A DNA stretch of 64,000 nt from NCBI GenBank assembly GCA_026400535.1, contig JAPLOU010000040.1, positions 81,212-145,211 of the forward strand. The letters run 5' to 3'. Within the stretch, counting starts at the first letter, position 1; each line of letters begins with the position of its first letter. This document shows positions 28,297-35,690 of the stretch, in pieces. This DNA comes from Hyphomicrobiales bacterium. GTDB taxonomy: Bacteria; Pseudomonadota; Alphaproteobacteria; Rhizobiales; Beijerinckiaceae. Made by a program: the position numbers and the translations under genes. The notes beneath the pieces are model-generated. The model saw only the letters and a program-made list of their open reading frames with translations. It was not told where the DNA came from and ran no database searches.

Positions 28297-29163
28297 GGCG
28301 CAGACCCCAGGTTGGGCGCCGACCCGGGTGCCAACGGATGCTTTGCTCGGGCGCGGCAAATCCCGATCGGCAGTTCCCGCGTTGATCATCAAAGCCGAGA
28401 TCAGCCTGACCGCCTGAAGCTGTCCCTGTGAGCAACAACAGCAACCGCAGCTGCCGATATGCATGGTGTCGGACTGTGTGGATCGGCGCGCCATTTGATC
28501 CCGGATCGGCGTTGACGCATGCCCCTGCCAAGCACCCTTCAGGAGGCTTGGCAGACCTCGTGGATCAAGTCCTCTAACGGGGTCAGGGTTCGAAGGCGCA
28601 TGCTGTCAAGCTTTCACGCTGAGCAACATGTGGTTGTCAGACAATAAGGCGAACCTCACGATAGTCGTTCGAAATGCGCCTGAAATCAGCGCTTGGGGCG
28701 AGACACCTGGTTCCGAAGGGATCCAGAAACCGCAGCCACCGCCTCTCCAAGCCTGTTGAAAGGCGAGGAATGTCCGCCCCGGCCAAGCCTTGTGGGCCGT
28801 CTGCTGCCGATTGCGTTCCCACAATGTGCCCACATCACGCGCAAGCAGGCCCTCTGCCACGACCGGCGACGACGGCCCCATCCTCTGGGTCTGGACGTCA
28901 CGCTCAGCCTGAAGTCGATTCAGTTTCCCTGCTTGCAGGCAAGATCGGCGGCAGTCGTGGGCTGCGTTATCGTTCTCACGATGTTGAGTGCAGTCTAAAC
29001 GAAGTGGCGTTGCAATGTGCTGGTGCGGTGGGATCATCGCGCCCTTTGCCCAAGCGGATCAAGCCGGGAACGGCGCGTGTCCGCGGTCAGCGCCCTTGCT
29101 AGGTGCCAAGCGCTGGGCGCATTGTATCTAGCCATCTCGACAAGGACCCCACATGACCTGTCC
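28297..29163. other. Long intergenic region containing the distal direct repeat
   Basis: 867 bases without a convincing gene. Open frames on the minus strand (28606-29037) resemble antisense of the tRNA-linked repeat rather than a protein family. The notable content is the repeat copy at 28733-28845. Confidence 0.5.
28733..28845 (+). repeat. Direct repeat, distal copy
   Basis: Same two blocks and same 82-base spacing as at 20357-20469. Here no intact tRNA precedes the first block, although some tRNA-like bases (GGTTC...CAGCCA) remain upstream. This is consistent with an att-like duplication that has diverged. Confidence 0.65.
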
Positions 29164-30444
29164 ATGCCCGCCCTGGCATCATCGGAAGCGTCACACCTCA
29201 CGCTGGCAGCAAACCTGATGCATGATCCGATCAGTTCTCCGGCAGGCGGTCTGCGCCGACGTCTGACCCTGCCGCTGTTGGTGCTCTACGGCGTCGGCAT
29301 CTCAATAGGCGCGGGGATCTACGTGCTGGTCGGAGCGGTCGCCGAACACGCCGGTGGTTTCGCGCCTTGGGCTTTTGTCGCATCTGCAGTGGTTATGGCC
29401 TTGACCGTCGCTTCCTATTCGGAGCTGTCGGCACGGTTTCCGGTCAGCGCCGGCGAGGCAGCCTATGTCCGGGCCGCGTTTGACTCGCGGCTCTTGTCTA
29501 CGCTGACCGGTCTGCTCACCGTAGCGATTGGCGTTGTTTCGACTGCTGCGGTCACGTTGGGATCGGCAGGGTACATCGGGCAGTTCACAACAGTTGAGCC
29601 AGGCATCATCGTTGCGGCGATCATCATCAGCCTGGCTCTTGTGGCCAGCTGGGGCATCCTGGAATCTGTGATGGTCGCTGCCGTGCTCACCTTGATCGAG
29701 GTCGGCGGATTGATCGTGATTCTCGTAGCAGCGTCCGGCGCTGATTTGCCGCTGGCCGAAGCGCTGAAGCTGCCGCCGGTTTTCGAACCGGGTATCCTCT
29801 CAGGGCTGGCAGCGGCTAGTCTTCTCGCCTTTTTCGCCTTCATCGGCTTCGAGGACCTCGCCAATGTCGCGGAAGAAGCGGTTGACCCAGAACGCACGTT
29901 GCCGCTGGCCATGATGCTGACGCTCGCTATCGTAACACTGCTCTATGTCGCGATCGCAGCCGTAGCCGTTAGCGCCGTACCGATAGCGGAGCTTGCCGGT
30001 TCCAGCGCTCCTCTGAGTCTCGTCTTCCGCAAATTGACCGGGATCAGTCCTGCTGCAATCAGCCTGATTGCAATTGTTGCGACGCTCAACACCATCCTGG
30101 CGCAAATGACCATGGCATCGCGCGTCCTTTACGGAATGGCGCGCCAGGGCGACCTTCCGCCCGTCCTCGGCCGCGTTTACAGCCGCACCTCCACGCCATT
30201 GATTGCGACCGCGCTTGTCGCCGCATGTTCGATGACGCTCGCCCTGGCTGCGCCGATCGGACCACTGGCCAAGGCCACATCCGTGGCCACGCTTGCTGTC
30301 TTTGCCATGGTCAATCTTGCGCTGATCCGGCTTCGGCAAAAGGAGCGTGGCGGACCAGAGCATCTGCGTCGCATACCCGGCTGGGTTTCATGGGCCGGGC
30401 TCATTGCCTGTCTCGGAATGATTGCTGGCGCATTGTTCAGCTGA
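29164..30444 (+). CDS. APC-superfamily amino acid permease
   Basis: A 426-aa, about 12-helix transporter. The N-terminal helix carries LYGVGISIGAGIYVLVGAVA, the substrate/ion-binding unwound region of APC proteins; FFAFIGFEDLANVAEEAVDP near residue 220 and QMTMASRVLYGMARQGDLP near residue 320 are strongly diagnostic. It likely imports or exchanges an amino acid or amine. The start is unclear (ATG 29164 or ATG 29218; neither has a good ribosome-binding site). Confidence 0.88.
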   Translation: MPALASSEASHLTLAANLMHDPISSPAGGLRRRLTLPLLVLYGVGISIGAGIYVLVGAVAEHAGGFAPWAFVASAVVMALTVASYSELSARFPVSAGEAAYVRAAFDSRLLSTLTGLLTVAIGVVSTAAVTLGSAGYIGQFTTVEPGIIVAAIIISLALVASWGILESVMVAAVLTLIEVGGLIVILVAASGADLPLAEALKLPPVFEPGILSGLAAASLLAFFAFIGFEDLANVAEEAVDPERTLPLAMMLTLAIVTLLYVAIAAVAVSAVPIAELAGSSAPLSLVFRKLTGISPAAISLIAIVATLNTILAQMTMASRVLYGMARQGDLPPVLGRVYSRTSTPLIATALVAACSMTLALAAPIGPLAKATSVATLAVFAMVNLALIRLRQKERGGPEHLRRIPGWVSWAGLIACLGMIAGALFS

Positions 30445-30875
30445 CGGGCCACCTCACTCGCAGGCATGAAGGCAAGCGCCAGGGCTGCTCATGGTTCAGC
30501 GGTGGCCTGAGCCAAAGAATCGACGGTGACGTGCTGTGTGCCCATCGGGGCCTCAGCGTCTCAGTCTCAGGGAAGACAGCGTCCACGGAACGCGTGGCTG
30601 TTCATCTCAATGCGACGCTTTTCTTCGATCGCGACGACGCCCGCGCCAAGATCGTGGCCCGGGTCGCCAACTTCACCGCAACGGACGGTCGGCTGGGCAA
30701 CCATGACCAGCTTCGCCAATCGCCCGTTGCTCCGCCCGTGCCATAGGGCGTAAGACCGACAGGGGCTATAGCCGCCGCTGGATGACAACGCGGTGGCAGG
30801 TCAAACCGACCCTGATCGGCCCCCGTTTTGTGGTGATGTGATGCGCTGGAAAACCATCGGCCTTGAGAAGACGGC
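30445..30875. other. Intergenic region with a dispersed 29-bp repeat
   Basis: 431 bases with no supported gene. It contains one copy of a 29-bp sequence (30775-30803) that recurs at 38354, in both cases upstream of a plus-strand gene. Confidence 0.5.
30775..30803 (+). repeat. 29-bp dispersed repeat, copy 1
   Basis: CCGCTGGATGACAACGCGGT followed by GGCAGGTCA; 27 of 29 bases match the copy at 38354-38382. It lies 72 bases upstream of the BT1-type transporter start. The function is unknown. Confidence 0.6.
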
Positions 30876-32423
30876 ATGAACCGGGCCGATGGAAGCGGTC
30901 CAGCTGAGCAACCGGGGCTGCTGGTGCGCTTCGCGCGGTTCGCTTGGCACCAGCTCGAGGCTGCGGTCCTGACACCCATACGCGCCTTCCGTCTGCGGTA
31001 CTTGCCCTTGCTGATGGTCTATTTTGCCTATGGAGCTCTGGGGCTGACGGCTATCGCGAGCGGCTTCTGGGTCAAGCAGTCGCTCACCATGACACCGTCG
31101 GACCTCGCATCCCTTGGGGTCTGGCTGTCGCTGCCCTGGGCCATGAAGATGGTCTTCGGAGAAATCGTCGATTCCGTACCGCTGTTCGGGTCCCAGCGGC
31201 GCATCTATGTCGTGCTTGGCGCTGGTCTTATCGCGCTTGGACTGCTGATGTTGGCCGGGGCCTCCTCCGGGAGGCTCACCTTCGCGACGCCCGACACGAT
31301 CTATGTCGCCTCATCTCTTGTCATGGTCCTCGGCGTGGTCTTGCAGGATGTTGTCGCCGACGCCATGAGCACCGAGGTCGTCGGGCGCCTCGATGAGAAT
31401 GGCGCGCCGCGACTGCAAGCCGATATTGATCGTGAGCTGGGCCTTGTGCAGGTGTTGGGCCGCTTGGCCATCTCGCTCGGCATCTTCACCGTCGCCGGAC
31501 TTGGCGGCTGGCTCGCGCACACCGTGTCCTATACGACCGTGTTCCTGTTTGGCCTCGTCGTGCCGTTGATATCAGTCTCGGGCGCTCTCATTGTGCGGCT
31601 GGAAGCCACCAAGCAACGCAAGCTTGATCGACCTATTCTCTTTGGCGGCCTGGCCTTCGGCGTCGTTGTGTCACTCCTGGGGCTATCGGGCCTGCCGTTC
31701 TCGCAGGAACTGGTCTTCGTGATCTCGCTCGTGGTGATCGTCGCGATGCTCCGCCACATCACGCGACACCTGCCTGTCGACAGCCGACGGCAGATCGCCA
31801 TTGCGGCTCTCCTGATCTTCATTTTCCGGGCGACGCCCTCCGTTGGAGAAGGTTTCACCTGGTTTTCGATCGACGTGCTCGGCTTCACCGAAGGTTTCTT
31901 CGGTGTGCTCCAGCAGACGGGTGCCGCCATTGGCCTCATCGCGCTTTGGTTGCTGAGCAACGCCGTGACGAAGCAGCCGGTCGAACGGGTCCTGCTGTGG
32001 CTGACGCTCGCGGGCGCAGCGCTCATGCTGCCCAATCTCGCCCTCGTCTTCGAATGGCACCGCTGGACCAGCGAGATGTTCGGGATTGGTGCCCGTTCGA
32101 TCGCGCTCATCGACGCGGCGGCATCCTCGCCGCTGGCCCAGATCAGCATGATCCCGTTGCTGACGCTGATCGCCGTGAACGCGCCGGAAGGACAGCGCGC
32201 AACGTGGTTCGCCCTGATGGCCTCTTTGATGAATCTCGCGCTGGTGGCGGGATCACTCGGCACCAAATACCTCAACGTCGCCTTCAGCGTTGATCGTGGC
32301 GCCTATGGGCAGTTACCAACGCTGGTTGTGATCGTCCTGATCATCGGTCTTCTTGTGCCGCTGATCGCTATTCTCTGGCTTGGGCCAAGGCTGCGCCTCG
32401 AGAAGGGGAAGCCGGACGATTGA
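30876..32423 (+). CDS. Folate/biopterin transporter (BT1/FBT) family MFS protein
   Basis: A 515-aa, roughly 12-helix carrier. The stretch LSLPWAMKMVFGEIVDSVPL followed by FGSQRRIYVVLGAGL is the typical FBT/BT1 loop (PW..K...G...D..P..G.RR..Y). The folate-biopterin branch of the MFS is known from Leishmania, plants and cyanobacteria. The VLQDVVADAMSTEVV motif after helix 4 also fits. The substrate is inferred only by family; pterin or folate import would be the default. Confidence 0.82.
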   Translation: MNRADGSGPAEQPGLLVRFARFAWHQLEAAVLTPIRAFRLRYLPLLMVYFAYGALGLTAIASGFWVKQSLTMTPSDLASLGVWLSLPWAMKMVFGEIVDSVPLFGSQRRIYVVLGAGLIALGLLMLAGASSGRLTFATPDTIYVASSLVMVLGVVLQDVVADAMSTEVVGRLDENGAPRLQADIDRELGLVQVLGRLAISLGIFTVAGLGGWLAHTVSYTTVFLFGLVVPLISVSGALIVRLEATKQRKLDRPILFGGLAFGVVVSLLGLSGLPFSQELVFVISLVVIVAMLRHITRHLPVDSRRQIAIAALLIFIFRATPSVGEGFTWFSIDVLGFTEGFFGVLQQTGAAIGLIALWLLSNAVTKQPVERVLLWLTLAGAALMLPNLALVFEWHRWTSEMFGIGARSIALIDAAASSPLAQISMIPLLTLIAVNAPEGQRATWFALMASLMNLALVAGSLGTKYLNVAFSVDRGAYGQLPTLVVIVLIIGLLVPLIAILWLGPRLRLEKGKPDD

Positions 32424-32574
32424 CCAGGGCATCAGCCCCCACCAAGAGGAAAGACACGAAACTGGCCGCCCTTGAGCTTTGCGCTCCGATTGAGCGACAT
32501 CAAACGTCGCAAATGCAGTTTGGCCGATCTTGTGAGCAACCCCTTGATGAAGGATTGCGCCAGGGAAGCTGTCC

Positions 32575-32606
32575 GCGGTCTCGGTATCGGACTGCGAACT
32601 GACCGA
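32575..32606. repeat. 32-bp exact duplicate of VIT-like gene sequence
   Basis: The 32 bases beginning GCGGTCTCGGTATCGGACTG are identical to 35431-35462 inside the VIT-like gene, where they encode SVSSQSDTETA on the minus strand. It appears to be a leftover of a second VIT-like gene or of a local duplication. Confidence 0.7.
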
Positions 32607-32908
32607 CAAAAGAGGTGTGGGTGTCCACAAGTCCGTCCAGCTTATCGCCATACATGGCGTTAGTCCGGTCCCGAAGGCGCTTGTGTTCGGCCTGATGGCA
32701 CTTGATCGCTTCCTCGTGTCCCGGCGTTCGTCAGCGTGGCTGGCATGAAGGGCGTTGCAGACCACGAGACGATGCGCGCCATGCTTGAACAGACGGCTAC
32801 TCCGCCGCGCCTTCGCTGCGTGCGAGGCTTTCCGAGCACAGCTGTCCAGCGACAATCGGATCTGACCCCTCGGCGACAGCTGGAACTGACCCCCTTTCCG
32901 TTTGGTGT

Positions 32909-33025
32909 TCAGGCTTCAGGTGATGTCGGGGCCGAAGCGGGCTTGCGCACAAGCCCGCTTCGGCGCTTTTCGCGCAGCCGGTAGCGATCGCCGCGGATGG
33001 TGATGACGTGGCTGCGCAGGCGATG
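32909..33025 (-). pseudogene. IS21-type IstB helper ATPase, C-terminal remnant
   Basis: Minus strand: HRLRSHVITIRGDRYRLREK, then RRSGLVRKPASAPTS and a stop, the usual end of IstB (HV.TIRG.SYRLREKRRSG). Just downstream (32850-32900, minus strand) two GGGGTCAG-containing segments look like the multiple terminal repeats of an IS21 end. A perfect 15-bp hairpin (32931-32964, loop CGCA) lies within the fragment. Confidence 0.75.
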
Positions 33026-33254
33026 AGGATCCGTCCTTGCGCATCGGCTTGAGGACGATAGCCACCGTCAGACCTCGCTCATGCGATGACGGGCCCACAC
33101 CCGCGCAAGGCAGTCAGGGCAGAACGCTGACGATCAGCCCGGTGACTGTGGCGCGACAATCCCGGTCGTTCAGCTGAGCGCGTGCAGCGTCCGCATCTGC
33201 GCACATCAGGGGCGTTCGGCCAGCGCGGCCATAGGGAACGAGAACCTGAGCCCA

Positions 33255-34346
33255 TCATCCCATCTGCGCCCGCTGGGGGTCGTTTGTCTTGGTATCTGCT
33301 TCGGCGGCCGGCAACTCGGCTTTCTGCTCGTGATACAGATCGTCCAGTTCCGCGACCCGCCGCGCGGAGGCTGACCAATTCGCCAGGCTGATGGCATTGT
33401 CCGCCAGCCAGTTCAACGCAGTGTGGACCTGCATGAAGGCCGTAGCCGCCTGCATCAGATCGCCAAGTGTCATGTCACCTGAGAGATACTTGGGTGCGCA
33501 GATCAACAGCGGAACGACCGGCGACAAGACACTGTTGCCACCTGTCAGAATGACCATCAGCGACTGGCGCCGGATTACGGCAATCCATAGGCCGACCAGC
33601 GCATTCAAGGAGGCGTTGAGTTCGGCTGTCTCACCGTCGTGATCAGGCCCCATGTTCTGCCGCGCCCGTGTGAGCGCATATCGAAAGTTTCCCTCGCCGG
33701 CTGCCTTTTCCTCCACCCTCGCGACGAGCGGCCAACCGAGTTTGTACATCAAGAAGGACGTGGCGCTGGAGTACATGAGCACGGCGAGCACGAGGTAGCC
33801 TGGGACGGAGAGTCCACCCAGCACGATCGATCCGCCGACATACCAAAGGACCAGAATGAACGACGATGAAACGATCAGAGTGTTGATGACGCCGCCGACC
33901 AGATCGACAAGCAGCTCGATTGACAATCGCCCGTCATCGGCGATGCGCGCCTCCGGATTATCGAGCCAGTCCGGACTTGCAGATGGATGGATTGCTCTAT
34001 TCGCCAGCCAACGTTCCACCAGATTCCGGGCCAACCATTGGCGCCAGCGGAGCTGAAGCCGCATCCGCACCTGTATCAGCGCGACGGCAGCGGATGCATT
34101 CAGGACGCTGAGCAGAAGGACAGAACAGATGCTCAACACGAGTGCGGCCGGATCCCTGGCTTGCAGCGCGTCAAAGAAGAACTTGTTCCACAGATTGATC
34201 GCGAGCGCCAACAGCAGATTGGCGACAAGGCATACCAAGAACCCTGTTGTCAGCAGCCAGGCAACTTGCCGCGTCGGACCGCTCCAGAAACGAGCTGCGA
34301 GAGACAAGAAGTGTCTGATCAGATGTTTGTCGGAACGCTCGGCCAT
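33255..34346 (-). CDS. SbmA/BacA-like ABC transporter membrane domain protein, no ATPase
   Basis: 363 aa of the ABC_membrane_2 type: helices near TGFLVCLVANLLLALAINLW and LVLSICSVLLLSVLNASAAV, the landmark RWRQWLARNLVERWLANRAI followed by NPEARIADDGRLSIELLVDL, and the tail ISLANWSASARRVAELDDLY. In full ABC exporters of this class (YddA, ABCD type, about 580 aa) an ATPase domain follows this point; in SbmA/BacA it is absent. Here it ends 20-odd residues later, next to IS21 debris, so both natural SbmA-like and truncation are possible. ATG 34346 begins MAERSDK. Confidence 0.78.
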   Translation of the reverse strand: MAERSDKHLIRHFLSLAARFWSGPTRQVAWLLTTGFLVCLVANLLLALAINLWNKFFFDALQARDPAALVLSICSVLLLSVLNASAAVALIQVRMRLQLRWRQWLARNLVERWLANRAIHPSASPDWLDNPEARIADDGRLSIELLVDLVGGVINTLIVSSSFILVLWYVGGSIVLGGLSVPGYLVLAVLMYSSATSFLMYKLGWPLVARVEEKAAGEGNFRYALTRARQNMGPDHDGETAELNASLNALVGLWIAVIRRQSLMVILTGGNSVLSPVVPLLICAPKYLSGDMTLGDLMQAATAFMQVHTALNWLADNAISLANWSASARRVAELDDLYHEQKAELPAAEADTKTNDPQRAQMG

Positions 34347-34483
34347 TGCTGTCGCGGACTCACTTGAGGTTGCAGCTGGTGGAACCGGCAGCTGATGTGG
34401 GCAGGCTGATCACTGAAGCGCGTCCGCCCGCTTCGGGACGGGGATCCATCGGCCTTTGAAATCCTCGGTCGGCAAGAACGATC

Positions 34484-34500
34484 CGTGGGCGACACCCACG
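34484..34500 (-). terminator. Hairpin after DUF3309-like gene
   Basis: CGTGGG-CGACA-CCCACG, with flanking GATCC/GGATC pairing, begins eight bases past the DUF3309-like stop on the minus strand. There is no T tract; the terminator role is tentative. Confidence 0.4.
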
Positions 34501-34507
34501 TCCCGGA

Positions 34508-34672
34508 TCAGATGTGTCCAAGCAGCATGAGAATGACAACAACGATCAAAATCGTGCCCAGCACGCCAACACCGCCATGCCCAAAACCGTAACCATACCC
34601 GCCAAAGCGCCCGCTGAACCCACCAAGCAGGACTATTGTCAGCAAGACGACGAGAATTGTCCCTAATGAGAT
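34508..34672 (-). CDS. DUF3309-like small membrane protein with ATC in place of start codon
   Basis: A 54-codon frame: ISLGTILVVLLTIVLLGGFS, a glycine/tyrosine-rich centre (GRFGGYGYGFGHGG), then VGVLGTILIVVVILMLLGHI and stop. Two hydrophobic helices around a Gly-rich linker and the SLGTIL start match the DUF3309 family, whose members begin MSLGTIL. Here the first codon is ATC, preceded at good distance by the strong ribosome-binding site AGGAAAAGGA. It is either a start-codon mutation (pseudogene) or a rare ATC initiation. A consensus FNR-type promoter lies about 150-200 bases upstream. The gene is too short and lacks the start needed for ordinary ORF calling. Confidence 0.6.
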   Translation of the reverse strand: MSLGTILVVLLTIVLLGGFSGRFGGYGYGFGHGGVGVLGTILIVVVILMLLGHI

Positions 34673-34973
34673 CGGATTTTTCCTTTTCCTGCATGGATAG
34701 AATAATCGTGTAAATTGAATAAATCATCATTTAATCATAAATTGTATTATAAAAATAAATACAAGAATTCGAATAAGGGAAATATGACTATGATCGTGTG
34801 ATTTAATTCATCCTCCGGAATTGCTGTACATTATAAGAATTTCAGCATACCTGAAATTGATTCAAATCAATCATTTCGATTTCCGGACCCCTCCAGCTCA
34901 AGCGAGGACATGGGCTTTCCTGAGCATGACGCAAGATTGCACGGTGTGGTGCACTTGATGTGACCGATCGATC
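34673..34973. other. AT-rich regulatory region
   Basis: Roughly 300 bases, with the part 34680-34890 strikingly AT-rich against a GC-rich genome. It carries the FNR/FixK box and -10 element described separately, plus leader sequence for the leftward DUF3309-like gene. No gene was found in it. Confidence 0.6.
34830..34870 (-). promoter_or_regulatory. FNR/FixK-type class II promoter
   Basis: TTGATTCAAATCAA at 34857-34870 is a perfect TTGAT-N4-ATCAA dyad, the consensus FNR/FixK/Anr site. On the minus strand a perfect TATAAT lies at 34835-34830. With a start site about seven bases further (near 34823) the dyad is centred about 41 bases upstream, the textbook class II position for FNR/CRP activators. 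The direction is toward the DUF3309-like gene at 34672. Low-oxygen induction is the inference. Confidence 0.72.
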
Positions 34974-35675
34974 CTACACGACTGCCCCGAAAAGCCGGCC
35001 GATGCCTGCGGTGATCGCCATCGCGACCGCCCCCCAGAACGTCACGCGCATTACCGCCCTGCCGATTGGAGCGCCGCCAGCACGGGCTCCAACGGCGCCC
35101 AGTAACGCCAGGAAAGCCAGCGAGGCGACGGTGACGGCCACCGCGATCTGTGTCGGGGGAGCCAAGAGGACAACAATCAAGGGCAGCGCCGCGCCCATTG
35201 CGAAGGTTGCAGCGGACGTGAGCGCAGCCTGAACCGGCCTCGCCGTGGTGGCGTCGGTGATGTGGAGTTCGTCACGCGCATGCGCCGCCAGGGCGTCTTT
35301 CGCCATCAACTGTTCGGCGACTTGGCGGGCAAGCTCGGGCGTCAACCCCCGTGTGGCATAGATGCCCGTCAGTTCATTGAGTTCGGCGTCAGGATCGTTG
35401 CGCAGTTCTTCGGTTTCCCGTGCGATGTCAGCGGTCTCGGTATCGGACTGCGAACTGACCGAAACATACTCTCCCGCCGCCATCGACATGGCGCCTGCAA
35501 CCAGGCCCGCAACGCCCGTGAGAAGAACACTGCTGCCGGACGCATGGGCCGCCGCCACACCGACGATCAGGCTTGCGGTGGAGATAATCCCGTCATTCGC
35601 ACCCAGAACGGCCGCGCGCAGCCAGCCAATGCGGGAGACAGCGTGCCGTTCAACATGAAGCTTGAGGCGGGTCAT
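34974..35675 (-). CDS. VIT1/CCC1-family metal transporter
   Basis: 233-aa membrane protein of the vacuolar-iron-transporter family, which exports Fe2+/Mn2+ from the cytoplasm. Signature stretches: WLRAAVLGANDGIISTASLI (first helix, with the conserved Asp), GLVAGAMSMAAGEYVSVSSQ and SDTETADIARETEEL; acidic linker ELNELTGIYATRG. Length matches bacterial VIT-like proteins. It lies 15 bases downstream of the Nramp-like gene on the same strand, so the two probably form a metal-handling operon. Confidence 0.9.
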   Translation of the reverse strand: MTRLKLHVERHAVSRIGWLRAAVLGANDGIISTASLIVGVAAAHASGSSVLLTGVAGLVAGAMSMAAGEYVSVSSQSDTETADIARETEELRNDPDAELNELTGIYATRGLTPELARQVAEQLMAKDALAAHARDELHITDATTARPVQAALTSAATFAMGAALPLIVVLLAPPTQIAVAVTVASLAFLALLGAVGARAGGAPIGRAVMRVTFWGAVAMAITAGIGRLFGAVV

Positions 35676-35690
35676 GATCGAGGCATCCTT

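Larger units (their letters stand above)
20363..28845. other. Putative tRNA-Gln-associated accessory island
   Basis: The segment between the two direct-repeat copies holds an IS630 tail, a lipoprotein hydrolase, fragments of at least four transposase types, a type-B carboxylesterase and a taurine/nitrate-type ABC importer. No integrase gene is visible, so it is at best a degenerate island. The evidence is the repeat geometry, the tRNA position and the density of IS debris. Confidence 0.4.
32424..33254. other. Degenerate intergenic region with gene fragments
   Basis: 831 bases containing a 32-bp exact copy of part of the VIT-like gene (32575-32606) and the tail of an IstB ATPase (32909-33025). 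No intact gene is supported. It is likely the product of past IS21 insertion and deletion, and it directly follows the 3' end of the truncated-looking SbmA-like gene. Confidence 0.55.

Noticed and set aside
28606..29037. Minus-strand frame of 143 aa in the distal repeat region
   Set aside because: Similarity to the 20335 antisense frame comes from the direct repeat; no independent support for a protein.
34410..34730. 106-aa minus-strand frame starting at 34730
   Set aside because: It overlaps the DUF3309-like frame and has no family-like features, whereas the third frame matches DUF3309 helix for helix.
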